DNA of 64,000 nt from Garcia nutans (Eukaryota > Streptophyta > Magnoliopsida > Malpighiales > Euphorbiaceae), in contig CANTUV010000012.1 in NCBI GenBank assembly GCA_947685225.1, positions 4,216,001 to 4,280,000 on the forward strand. Direction: 5' to 3'. This document shows positions 37,735 through 49,368 of the stretch, in pieces. The translations under genes were made by a program, and so were the position numbers. Under the pieces are notes generated by a model. It had not been told where the DNA came from and did not search any database. It saw nothing but the letters and a program-made list of their open reading frames with translations. How positions within the stretch are numbered: the stretch's first letter is position 1; the number at the start of each line of letters is the position of its first letter.

Positions 37735-37938
37735 ACAACGGTTAAAAAAAACCTTTTTGAAAAATAGAAGGGGACATCATGCATACATATGTACTGTTTG
37801 TGCTTAACAAAAGTGCAGGTACAGAAAAATCAGAAATGTTGCAAGCAATCGGAAGTGCCAAAATGCGGATCTTGTACCCCTCGCTCAAAATTCGCTCTTC
37901 AGAAGGCCACTGGGCCCCATAAATCATTTTTATGGACC

Positions 37939-37953
37939 CCAGTGGGGGGCAAT
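37939..37953 (+). other. Tat polypurine tract
   Basis: The purine-rich agtggggggcaat stretch directly upstream of the 3' LTR start at 37954. It is the expected primer for plus-strand cDNA and confirms the direction. Confidence 0.8.
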
Positions 37954-39418
37954 TGTGAACACTCGAATTTTGAGGCTCGGAAAGCTGATTTTCTCAATCC
38001 GCAGACAACTGAGCCGGACCAGAGGTCCACGGTAAAGTTCACCGAAAATATATCAATATGGTACTTGAAATGTCCAGAACGACGTGAGGATCACGGATAT
38101 GGTCCCGGAATAATTTTTGGAGGTCTCTAGCTCCCGAAAAATCAGTTTGAGCGAAAATCGGATAAAACCGGCGGCCCAGCCGCCGAGCCGCCAAAACTTT
38201 CCGTCTTTTGGGCTTGTCACATCCACGGCGGCCCGGCCGCCGAGACCGGTGGTTCAGCCGCCATGGACGGCTGCCCGGCCGCCGTCCAGCCCGATTTTGC
38301 CTATAAATTGCCTTCAAGTGTTCAGAAAAAGAGGTTGGCTTTTGGAGACTCCGGGCCTCATGCTGACGAATTTAATCCGTAATCAAAAATCATAATCGAA
38401 AGTCCAAGAAAACGAGATCTGGAACTTCGAAGCAGGAAAATCCTAAGCAAGGTAATATTCTAATCCATCATTTGTCAATTTAAGCATCTCATAAGCATTC
38501 AATCTTCTTCTTAATTTCTTCTCGGTCAAAGACCTAATCCTTTTAGGTCTAAGGCCTAATGGACTAATCAATCAGCCTCTTTGGCACGAAGCCTAAATTG
38601 AATCCCTTTGGTACAAAGTACCTAAATTTTACAATTAAAATCAACCTTTTGGCACGGAGCCTAAATTACACCATTTTGGTACAAAGTACCTAAAATTTCA
38701 CAATTTAGCACTAAGTGCTAAAACTCACATCTTTGGCAAAAAGCCCGACAATGCAGGCCTAAGGCCTAAAAATTGCATTCTTTTGGTACAAAGTACCTAA
38801 GATTGCACCATTTAGCACTAAGTGCTAAATTTCACAAATTTGGCAAAAAGTCCGATCAATACTTGGCATTAAGCCCGACACCAGCACGAAGCACTAAGTG
38901 CTCAAAATCTCATATTTGGCATGAAGCCTAAATTGCACTCCTTTGGTACAAAGTACCTAAATTTCACCATTTAGCACTAAGTGCTAAAACTCACAACTCT
39001 GGCAAAATGCCTGAAAAATGCACGAAGCATACACACACACATGCATGAAGCATAAATTTCATCGCCTTTAAATAGGCTTTTCCGAACTACATGGGCTTTG
39101 ATCTCCCATTCAAACGGGAGTATGTAGGCATATTTGGGATTCACCCCAAATAGCAAGTCCACAATTTACTAACAATCTGTCTCTTCTTTTCTTCATTCCT
39201 TTTAGATTTGTACTTTTTGCAAGTTAGTCAAATGCATGACATAGTCCCCGAATCCTCCTTGGGTTCGCAGACTATAAGCCTTTACATTGGATGCATTATT
39301 GGAGTCAAACAAGGGTTTTCTTAGTTTTTCCCTTCGAACAAAATAAACTGAGTGGCGACTCCTGACAACAAGTGAACTTTCGCCCGGATCCTTTTCGGGC
39401 GGAAAACCGAGGTTCACA
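37954..39418 (+). repeat. Tat element 3' LTR
   Basis: 1465 bp, near-identical to the 5' LTR with the same short-palindrome series. The GC-rich patch (about 38165-38290) differs: it has an extra caccggtgg/ccgccatggacgg-type block and lacks a unit present in the 5' LTR. It ends GTTCACA followed by target copy GAATC. Confidence 0.93.
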
Positions 39419-39423
39419 GAATC

Positions 39424-42400
39424 CAATTTATTAAAGAGATAATACCTAAAGATAATGAAATGTTTGATAGTTTCTATCAAACAAAAAAAAATTGTTCAAG
39501 CACTTAGACTACCAGTAAAAACTATTGACTGCTGGAAAAATGTGTGTATGTTATGTTAGGGTAATTATGAAGAAGACATAATATGTAGGTTTTGTGAAGA
39601 AATGAGATTCAAACAGAGTCATGTTACAGGCAGATAAAAGTTTGTGCCTTTTAAAAGAATGTATTATTTTCCACTCAAACATAGACTTCAAAGATTATAT
39701 GTTTCACATGTTATAACAGAACACATGAGATGTCATTATGAGCATAAGCAAGAAGATGGAGTCATGTGTCATCCCTTGGATTCTAAGGCATGGAAGTATT
39801 TCAACCAACTGCATCCTGATTTTATAGTTGAATATCGTAATGTTAGGTTGGGTTTGTGTATAGATGGTTTTCAACCTTTTGGGTAATCAGGACTACAATA
39901 CTTTTGCTGGCCGGTAATAATCACTTTTTATAATTTGTCACCATGTATGTGTATTAAATAACAATATTTATTCTTATCTGTACTCATACCTAGTCCAAAT
40001 AACCCAAAATATCAAATTGATGTATTTCTTCAGCTGTTGATAGTAGAGTTGAAACACTTATGGAATGATGGCATTGTGACTTATGATTATTTGAAAAAAA
40101 TAGAACTTTTGTTTGAAAGCGGAACGTATGTGGACTATAATTGATTTTTCTGCATATGCAATGTTATTTGGATGGAGTATTGCAGGAAGATTAGCATGCC
40201 CTTACTACATGATTGATTATGAAGCATTTACTCTTTTAAATGGGGCAAAACAAGTTAGTTTGATAATCACATAATGTTTTTAAAGGTGGATCATCCATTC
40301 AGAAGGACTAAAAAATGTTTCAAAGAAAACATTATAGTAAGGAGAGATGCTACTCCTATATTGAATATGGATGATTTGTTGTTTCAGATCGAGCAACTGA
40401 GGTTTCAAAAGGTAACTGAATATAATGAAAATTCCAATAGTAGCGTATGTCATAATGAAAAATCTTTTGGGATTTGTCTTATTGGAGTTTAAATCTTATA
40501 AAATATAATCTAGATGTCATGCACATTAAAAAATATATTTTTAAGAATGTATTTAATATGGTCATGGATGTTTCGGGTAAAATAAAAGATAATGCAAAGT
40601 CAAAAGAAGACTTGAGGATATTTTATTGAAGGCCGGAGTTGGAACAAGATGAAAAGATCAGGAGATATTCTAAAGCTAATTACACCTTGGACCATAATAA
40701 AAAATAATTAATATGTCAATGGATAAAAAATTTGAATTTTTCAGATAAATATGTCTTGAATTTATTGAAGTGTGTTGATATGAGGAAATATAAATTGTTC
40801 GGGATAAAGAGTCATGATTGTCACGTATTTATGGAGAGACTATTACCCATTGCATTTAGGGAGTTATTGGCAAAAAAAAGTTTGGGAAGCTCTAATGGAG
40901 TTAAGCTTATTTTTTAAAAAATTTATTGCAACATCTCTAAAAATTTTCCAGGTTGAGTGTTTACATGAAGAAATTTCAATTATTCTTTGTAAATTGGAGC
41001 AAATATTTCCTCCGAGTTTTTTTATTCGATGAAACATTTACCAGTTTATTTGCCATATGAAGCCAAAATTACAAGACTGGTACAGTATCATTGGATGTGC
41101 TCTTTTAAAAGATATCTGTGACATCTAGAGAAAAATATTAAAAATAAAACAAAAGTAGAAGCATCAATTTATAATGCCTTTATAGTTGAAGAGACATCGG
41201 CTTTTTATTCCTATTATTTCAAGCCTCATATAATAGCAAAATTGCGTGAAGTTTCAGGGAATGATGATGGAGGTATATAAGACTAATTTGAAGGTCTTCT
41301 ATCTATTTTCAAACATCTGGGTCGACCATGCGGCAAACCAACTAAGCGAAGATTGGAATAGAGAGAGTATTTTGTAGCTCAGCTTACATATTATTGAATT
41401 ATGATGAAGTTACATCTTATCTCAAATAATTTAGCAAATCTAAAGTAAAAAAAGTTTAAATTTACATATAACAAAAAATCTTCAAATTTTGAACGATAAT
41501 GATATTTTTATAATCTATTTCACCATATTCATTAAACACTTACGAGATTTGGATGAAAATATAATGAGTTCACAAGTTGATGTTAAGGTCAAGAGTAATT
41601 TTCCCTTATGATTCTAAAAATATATAAGTTCTAATTCGTTGCTAGTAAAATTTTCTAAATCTTTATCATTTGTTCAATTTTCTATAATTTGAACTTATGC
41701 ATATTTTTTCTTATTAATTTAGGCAACTGAAAATAGGCATACGATTCTTGATAAATGTTTAAAGAATCTAGCCCAGGGTCTGATACCAGTTATTAGATGT
41801 TATAAGGTATATTTTGTCTATGGTCGTAAATTTCACACTGAATTTCACTGTATATTGAGAGCAACTACAAATAATGGTGTTTGTATAGAGGGGTCAAACT
41901 ATAATAAAAACTCGTTTGATTTCTATGGTTGATTAGTAGATATTGTAGAGATTGAATATCCGTCATTGCCAATTAAAAGGGTGATGTTATTTAAATGTGG
42001 CTGGTATGATCCCATAAATAAAACAAAAGTCCATCCACTATATAATTTAGTGGATGTGAGTAGAAAAAGAACATATGCAAAATATGAACCATTCATTCTC
42101 GTCAGTCAAGCTGCCAAAGTGTACTACGTTTCTTACCCTAGCACAAGGAGAGACGCTTCTGATTGGTTAGCGATTTATACAATAAAAGCTAGATTATGAA
42201 TTGATCTACCCAAAGAATCTATCAATAATAAAGAGTCGGATACTGTATTTCAAGAAGATGGTCCTAAAAATGTACAAATTGTTGATAGGACAAATGATGT
42301 TGATCCAAGTCTTTTAAATGATCCAACTGGACAACTCATGGATATTGATGCTATGGATGTAGAATATAAATCGGATGAATTATTACTTGAATCTGAGTTG

Positions 42401-42429
42401 ACCCAATCAGATTAAAGCGATGAATAAGA
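39424..42429 (+). pseudogene. CACTA TNP2 transposase, main part
   Basis: Continues the frame cut at 30798: FIKEIIPKDNEMFDSFYQTK, then FVPFKRMYYFPLKHRLQRLY, RCHYEHKQEDGVMCHPLDSK, WKYFNQLHPDF and RNVRLGLCIDGFQPFG (39640-39885). Later pieces include VDHPFRRTKKCFKENI near 40285, NLLKCVDMRKYKLFGIKSHD, VFMERLLPIAFRELLAKKS and ISIILCKLEQIFPPSFF (40740-41030). The C-terminal DUF4216-type region has NLAQGLIPVIRCYKVYFVYG near 41770, EIEYPSLPIKRVMLFKCGWY and VHPLYNLVDVSRKRTYAKYE (to 42199), ending near 42429. TNP2 cuts and joins CACTA ends. Many stops and frameshifts; introns cannot be defined. Confidence 0.88.
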
Positions 42430-42525
42430 GTAATAAGTATGTATAATTAGGCTATAACTATTACTGGATTTATTTCTATATTTAGTGTATTATTCAAATC
42501 ATTTATTCTTAAAGTTATTTTTTAG

Positions 42526-43960
42526 ATATGTGCATAGAGGATCCTTCTTCTCCTCATCAGGCACCGATAGAGGATCCTGGTTCTTCTTCTCACCTGGCCC
42601 CTACAGATGCCCCTATGGGTGATGCTAGTATTGCAGCATCAACTGAGATCTTGATAGCACGATACAACATCTGACTGTTTAGTAGTTGGAGTAAGTATTT
42701 TAATAATTTCCATTACTTATATTAAATTAAAAAAGTTTAATTGGTGGATTTTTTTAATTAAGTACTTTTTGTTCATTTTGCACCTACATGATAGATATAG
42801 TTGGGTCTTCCACGAGATGCATCCGAAAGATCATGATACAAAAGATGAACCCTACAGAAGTTTTCTAGAATGTCGTCTCTCCAGAGATGAAAAACTTTTG
42901 GTTTAATGAGTTTAAGGTAAAAAAATATAACTAAATTTTAATATTTAATAAATATGTAAAAGTTAAAAATTTACAATTATTAGATACTAATTATCTTGAT
43001 TTTTTTTGTAGAAATATTTTTACTGGGACTGGGCTATTGATAACTAGTTTGGAATGCTTTCATGAAGAAGGCAGCTATTCGCTATAGTGATATGCTGAGT
43101 AAGATGAAGGCTGCAGGGAAGCAGCCTTCATTTATTGATGATCAGTTTTGGGCCAACCTGCAGGCCCGATGGAGCTCTCTCGAGGGGCAAACACATTCTC
43201 TCGTTGCCTCTCGAAATAGGATGTCCAGTGTTGTGGATGATGCAAGTCAATCCACACGTACTGGAAGCAACATATCATATTATGATCATGCATGTATACT
43301 CATAAGTATAATTATTTTTTAAAATATTTTAATTCATTTTTTTGTGTTATCAAACTAATATTTTTTTTAATTATATAGAAGTCTACCATGGGTCGGCCAC
43401 TGAGTAGCTATGAGATGTTTGTCTATACGCACACCAGGGGGGTACAACGAGTATTCATTTATGGATCATCGATCCCAAGATGTAAATGTAAGTAATTTTA
43501 TAAGTTTTTTATTTTAAAATTTAAATTTAAAATGTAAAGTTAAAAATCTTTTTTACATTATACATGATCTTTTCATTGCATCTCAGGAGGAGGCCTCTCA
43601 GTCTGGCACACCTGTTGACGATGATAGCTTATTTAGAGTTGTTATGGGCAGAGAGAAGAAGAAGGAGCTGTGTGGACTCGACTCGCAGTATGTCAACACA
43701 ACTTCTTCTTCTTTATCTTCTAGTTCATCTGCTTTACGACAGAGATTGAGCACTTGAAGGAGCTGTTAGCAGAGCATGATCAATCTGTTCAGCAGCAGAT
43801 CCAGGATCATATATAGGCCTAAGTACAGGTGCAGGTCTAGACCCGAATGCAGGAGCAAATCAAACTGAGGTGCAGAGATTGATCCAACAACAGCTTAATG
43901 AGTTTATTACCAACTTTATGTGATGGACTTTCGATCCATCATGGTAGTTTTCATCGGGTG
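42526..43960 (+). pseudogene. CACTA second gene, Ptta/En/Spm plant transposase (Transposase_24-like)
   Basis: Exon-like pieces separated by AT-rich probable introns. 42526-42675 is Ser/Pro-rich (MCIEDPSSPHQAPIEDPGSS). 43062-43300 has KKAAIRYSDMLSKMKAAGKQ, PSFIDDQFWANLQARWSSLE and ASRNRMSSVVDD, the usual R-Y-S...W....F/H...S..N...R core. 43381-43480 gives STMGRPLSSYEMFVYTHTRG. 43620-43960 ends in a Gln/Pro-rich tail (IQQQLNEF, SPPPPPP). In En/Spm the second protein binds subterminal repeats. An N-terminal gap and stops suggest decay. Confidence 0.75.
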
Positions 43961-44414
43961 GTTCTCCTCCACCTCCACCACCTTATACTTCTACTTGATT
44001 TTTGCTTTTTTCTTTATTTACTTTATATTTTAATTTTATACTTTTTATATACATTTTATTGCTTATATGTACAATTATTTTATAACTGCTCATTTATTAT
44101 ATTAATTTTTATTTAAATATAAATTTTATTTTTTATACTTATTCTTTTTAATATTCAATTCATTCATACATTTTATACATTATAAAAATAAAAAAAATTA
44201 AAAATATATATTTTAAAAATTAAAAATAATTAAATTTTAAAAATATATATTTGTTTACCGACATATTACATTATCTGTTGACAACTGTGTTGCCGACACT
44301 GACAAAATTTGCAAGACTTTATTTTATTGGAATTACCAACTAATTTATTTTATAACTGTATTACCAACATAAATATCCCTTTCGATTTGTCGTAAGTTGA
44401 TCCTTTCAGCAGTG
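43961..44414. other. CACTA right subterminal region
   Basis: AT-rich, with tttaccgacat, ttgccgacactgac and gttggtaat-type motifs near 44255-44365, the same vocabulary as the left end. It ends at the proposed GCAGTG terminus. Confidence 0.6.
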
Positions 44415-45308
44415 TCCTTTATCGTAATATGAGATTTGCTATCATATTTATCAAATTATGAGAGTCAAAAGTTTAAACCAAAACTTAAAGTTTCGGTCTG
44501 AACTTTTATTAAATTTTGTAAATTTATTTATCAAATTGAAACTTAAAATTTAGTTTGTCATCAAATTGAAACTTTAATTTCAATTTATATTTATATTTTT
44601 TTAATTTATGAAACTGAAACTTATAGTTCCTATTTCATAAATTTTAAATTTTTTAAATATGTGAAACCAAAACTATAGTTTTGGCTTCATACTTTCCAGG
44701 AGAGATTTCCATGCCCAGAATCTCTTCCAGACGGCTGAGATTCCTAGTGTGGGAATCTCTTCAAAGCTGAGGGGGCAATTATTTTTTTTCCTTTTATTTT
44801 TTAATTTTTTTAACTTAGCAGAGTGGATAAGTAATTCATTCAACTCAATTAATTTTTTTTTATTTTTTTTAAAATACCACAAACTCATCCTATCTCTGTT
44901 CTTTCTTTAATCCATCACAAATCTGAAAATTTCTCTCTTCTTCTTCAATCTCTGAAAATTTTCTCTCTTCTTCTTCTTCTTCATCTAAACCAATCTCTCT
45001 TATTTTCTCTCATTCTCTTTTCATCATTTTCACTTAAAATTTAATTTTTTTTTCTTTCCACAAAAGGTAAAAAAATAAGATTCATCTAAAATATTTCACC
45101 TCCAACTATAATTATAAGGTAAAAAAATAGAAAAACTATAAGGATTTTACTAAAATATGGAACATTCCTGTATATTTATCAGAATATGGGACTTGCTCCC
45201 ATATTCAAAAGTTTCAGTTTGAACTTTTGTTGATTTTTTTTATTTTATTTACCAAACTGAAACTTTAAGTTTCAATTTGATGAGAAATCAAAAATTTAAG
45301 TTTCAGTG

Positions 45309-45352
<44 letters not shown>

Positions 45353-45869
45353 TTATAAAACTGAAAGTGAGATTCTCACACTGAGAATCTTTGCCCAATA
45401 TTCTAAAATATGAGAATAGTCTCATATTGGTATTAGAATATGAAATTTGCTTTCATATTTGCCAAAATTATGAGAGTCAAAAATTAAATAAAAAATTAAC
45501 GTTTCTAATTGAACTTTTACTTAATTTTTTTTTATTTATTAATCAAATAGAAATTTAAGTTTCGGGTTATCTTTTTATTTTTTTAATTTATGAAACTGAA
45601 ACTTATACTTTCAAATTTATAAATTTTAAATTTTCTTAAATGTATGAAACAAAAACAATAAGTTTCATTTTTCATGTATTCCATATGAGAATCTCGGCTG
45701 AGAATCTCTGCACAACTGAGGAGATAAGTCGCTTCAGCTCAGTTATTTTATTTTTTTTAATTGAGCTGAGGGGATAAGTCATCTCCTCAGCCTTGTTATT
45801 TTTTCCAAAATTTTTACAAGTTTGAGATGGATTATAGGAAAGAAAAGGCTTTTCTTCTTCATCTAAACA

Positions 45870-45915
<46 letters not shown>

Positions 45916-46785
45916 ATTCTGCCTTCATCTTCTTCACTTAAAATTCAATTCTTTTTTTCTTTTCCTATAAGGTAAAAAAATTAAAACTCATTTATGTTTT
46001 ATCATCTTCAACTATAATCATAAGATAAAATATGCAAAAATAATGAGGTTTTTACCAAAATGTGGGAACAGTCCCATATATTTACCAAAATATGGGACTT
46101 GCTTTCATATGTACTAAATTTTGGAATTCAAAAGTTTAAATCAAAACCCAAAGCTTCGATTTAAACTTCTATTGATTTTTTTTTTATTTTCTTATCAAAC
46201 CAAAATTTAAAATGTTAGTTTAATAACAAACCAAAACTTTAAGTTTTTATTTGTATTTTTATTTTTTTAGTTTATAAAACCAAAACTAAAAGTTTTGGTT
46301 TCTTAAATTTTGAATTTTTATTAGATATATGTAATTGAAACTATAAGCTTTGATTTAATATACTCTGAGCAAGTTTTTTAAGCTGGGAATCTCTGCCGGC
46401 CGAAAAGATTTATATTGGGAGAATCTCTACAAATCTGAGGGATATTTCTTTTTTTTTTAATTTATATAACTTATCCTATGAGGCAAGTCATCCCCCCAGC
46501 TCAGTTAATTTTTTTTAATTTTTTATTTAAAATACTTTAAACTCATCCCATCTTTTATCTTTCCTATAAATCTACCCCAAACCTTCAAAAATTTCTCTCT
46601 TCTTCTTCTTCTTCTTCTTCTTCATCTAAACCCCATCTCTCTTATTTTCTCTCATTCTCTCTTCTTATTCTTCACTTAAAATCCATTTTTTTCTTTAATC
46701 ATCTCCAAGTATGATTATAAGGTAAAAAAAATATAAAAATATAAGGCATTTATTAAAATATGGGAGCAATTCCATATATTTATCA
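44415..46785 (+). repeat. Palindrome-chain repeat, segment d (about 3.4 monomers)
   Basis: Resumes the phase lost at 19190 (tttatcgtaatatgagattt). Markers near 44697, 45368, 45685 and 46372; the second unit is shortened, while the last spacing is 687 bp. It contains a TTA microsatellite near 45314-45350 and a (TC)n tract at 45872-45911. It stops at atatttatcag and abuts PMD coding sequence with no start codon between. Confidence 0.85.
45872..45911. repeat. (TC)n microsatellite
   Basis: About 20 TC units, expanded from the acatctctctt tract of the monomer. Confidence 0.95.
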
Positions 46786-47948
46786 GAAAATTGCAAAATG
46801 GATTACTAATAGATGGTGATGCACTTATTGGCTTCATTGATGATAAATGGGATGATATTTGTGATATACTTCTTGGAATAATTACTCCAGCAAATGCAAG
46901 AAGAGATTCATATATGAAGCTAACTTGGTTGTGAGATCATTTTACAGACATCCTTGATGGTGAAAATAAGTACACTATTGTATGCCACACTCGTGCTCTT
47001 ATACTACATATTATAAGAGGGGACTTATTTAGTGATAAGAATATGGGGCAAGTGAATTTATCATATTTAGCTTATCTTGAAGAATTTTATATCATTAAAC
47101 AATATAACTAGGGGCCGCATGTTTAGCATTTTTACATTGAGAATTATGTAATGCAATAAATCTAGTTGCAACAAAGATTTGTGGCCCTTTATTTTTGTTA
47201 TAACTATGGGCATGGGACAGGTTTCCATTCATCGCACCCATAATTAGAAACCCACATATTCACTTAGGTGCAGCACTTGGCTAAAGGTAAGTTTTATTAT
47301 GGTTAAACCAAAATGCAATTAATTTTCTCAAATATTTCATGGTTGCATTTAATATTTGTAGATGGACTATAGTTAGAATTATTCCATGCATTTTGACTCA
47401 TACACTTATTCATATTTGGTATAACTTTGACTGCATGAATGATGATGAGGTACATGTAATCACATAATTATTTAGCATAATGCAATTACATATATAGATT
47501 CATTATATAATTATTTGAATTCTTTGTAGATTATTTGAGAGCTATACAATGTTGATATTCTCCATATGTTTTCTAATTATTGTCTCCAAGGCCAACACAT
47601 TTAGCGAGTTGTTATTTCACTCATTTGTATTCATATTTTGGAGTGACACCAGCCCAATAGAGTAATGTGTCAATTCATACTTTAACAACCTATCCCTCAC
47701 GTATCGAGGAAAACTAATACTCTACATGTGACATCATTGTGCATGGACAAGGATTGGACTATATACCATCAAAGATGAGTTGCGATATGCAATGACAGGA
47801 ATGCCTATATCATTATAGGTGTACCATCAGATGGTCCACTTTGTTATCATTCTGAGTATTTAGAATGGTATAGGAGCATTACCCATCGTTAGATTTCCCA
47901 TACTATTGGTTCTACTAGAGCAGTGGTAAAGTTTCTCAACTAATTAAA

Positions 47949-49368
47949 TGTTAGGAAATCAAGGAGATCACTGCAAACAAAAAACACGCAGTGGAAAAAT
48001 TTTTGATCTCTGATTTCCCACCAGGATCCATGCTATTCGTTTAATTCGACGAAAGTGTACAAATAACTAACCTGTTGATGATTCGAAATCACAGTTTGGA
48101 AGAGATGCCTCGATCGCGAAACACCCTCTATCGCGTATCCACACAAATGCTACCGTCTAGAGTGCTAGCTCTCTGCAACGGCGAAGGCTGAAAAACGTTT
48201 TCTCTAAAACGTATTAGGGTTTCTTTTTCGTTCTCTTTTTATTTTCTAATGTTACCTATAAGAAGACTTAACGTCTGGAGTGAATATAATCACTCCAGAA
48301 TCCAATTCGAAATTGGATAAGGTAAGTTAAATTCAGAATCCAAATCTACTTAGGATTCTGAATATATTATCTAATAATATATATAATTGGATAAGGTAAG
48401 TCAAATTCAGAATCCAAATCTAATTAGGATTCTAAATAAATTATCTAATAATATATATATAACGAAAATAATAATAATAATAAATATTAATATCTAATAT
48501 TAATATTATTAATATTATATCTAGCCCAAAGCGCATTCTTGTGTGTGACCCGATAGGCCCATATTAATTGGCAGTCAATTTAATCTCTATTAAACCAACA
48601 AGTCATAATTTGCCTCTAGCAAGGCGTTACAACTACCCAATTAATATAAGGAATGTCCAATTTGCCTAATAATAGTACATGCATTAATCCCTTTGTCACA
48701 CGATATCTAGCTTGAACATAAGTCATGGTCAACGTCATACTTATATTGTCCAAACTTATGATTACTTGATCTCCAAGTAGACTGATAAAAACAAATAAAA
48801 TTGATCACACTATCAATTCATTTGAGTACGGCCATGCATTTCACAGTCTCACTTATCGAGGGGCCCAAAAGATATCTCTCTCAAAGAGAGGGACAAATTC
48901 TATCTTGATTGTTCATTATCCTCTACATAATTTCTATCATATATGATCATAACCTTTATTACTATCCAGTTACGGATAATGTTTGATCATGTCAAAATAT
49001 AATAGTGCTTATATTGGAAACTATGACAATCTCAAGTCAAAGAATTAATACATAACTATCATGAGATTTACTTATGACACTAACCCATGTAGTAATCTCA
49101 TGATGGGTTTATCCAATACATTGTTCTCTAACAAGTATCTATGAAATTGATTTGTATCACTATACACATAACCATCTGATGATTATCAAATCAATGTTCA
49201 TACTAGTTAAAAATTATTTTTTTATCTCTATAACAATAATAAACCAGGGACAAATATCAAAATTGTGTAACATGCAAACAAACAATAATGATAATAAAAC
49301 CTCATATATTAATAATGAATGTATAACATTAAGATCCAAATAAATGGCCTAGGGCACATACACTAACA
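47949..49368 (-). mobile_element. Copia-like solo LTR
   Basis: 1420 bp with TGTTAG...CTAACA ends and the perfect duplication TTAAA (47944-47948 and 49369-49373). No internal region or pol is present. On the minus strand it starts TGTTAGTGTATGTGCCCTAG and contains a gagagatatcttttgggccc block; this vocabulary is familiar from plant Copia LTRs, but the lineage is not established. It includes a 74-bp tandem duplication. It sits within the PMD relic. Confidence 0.87.
48312..48459. repeat. Tandem duplication within the Copia-like LTR, period 74 bp
   Basis: attggataaggtaagttaaa at 48312 and attggataaggtaagtcaaa at 48386 start two units that share attcagaatccaaatct, taggattct and attatctaataatatata with few differences. 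Confidence 0.93.

Larger units (their letters stand above)
30799..39418 (+). mobile_element. Tat-lineage Ty3/gypsy retrotransposon, internally deleted, young
   Basis: An 8.6-kb element with LTRs 30799-32234 and 37954-39418, ends TGTGAAC...GTTCACA, and the perfect target duplication GAATC (30794-30798 and 39419-39423). It contains a primer binding site, an open gag, a truncated RT, an integrase, an antisense ORF remnant and a polypurine tract. The style of gag (YHQGNGHRTDAC), the RT opening (YRYLNKACPKDDFPLPHI) and the antisense ORF before the 3' LTR point to the Tat/Retand/Ogre group. The LTRs are nearly identical outside one GC-rich patch, so insertion is recent. Recognisable protease, most of RT and all of RNase H are missing. 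Confidence 0.93.
26411..44414 (+). mobile_element. CACTA (En/Spm) transposon, decayed, with nested Tat element
   Basis: The left end CACTACAAGC at 26411 matches the usual CACTACAA start and sits in an 18-bp inverted motif (CACTAC...GTAGTG). The proposed right end is ...GCAGTG at 44414. The first 60-70 bp of each end converge on similar text (ttgttggcaatactg left, tgttggtaatacag right, reading inward). Subterminal DNA on both sides is rich in accgaca/tgtcggt-type motifs, as in CACTA elements. Inside are TNP2 (N-terminal part 30241-30798, remainder from 39424) and a Ptta-type second gene. The 3-bp flanks (ttg and tcc) do not match, so the exact limits are uncertain. About 9.4 kb remains after removing the 8.6-kb retrotransposon and one target copy. 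Confidence 0.75.

Noticed and set aside
45672..45917. Minus-strand frame with a long Arg-Glu repeat
   Set aside because: It is a translation of the (TC)n microsatellite.
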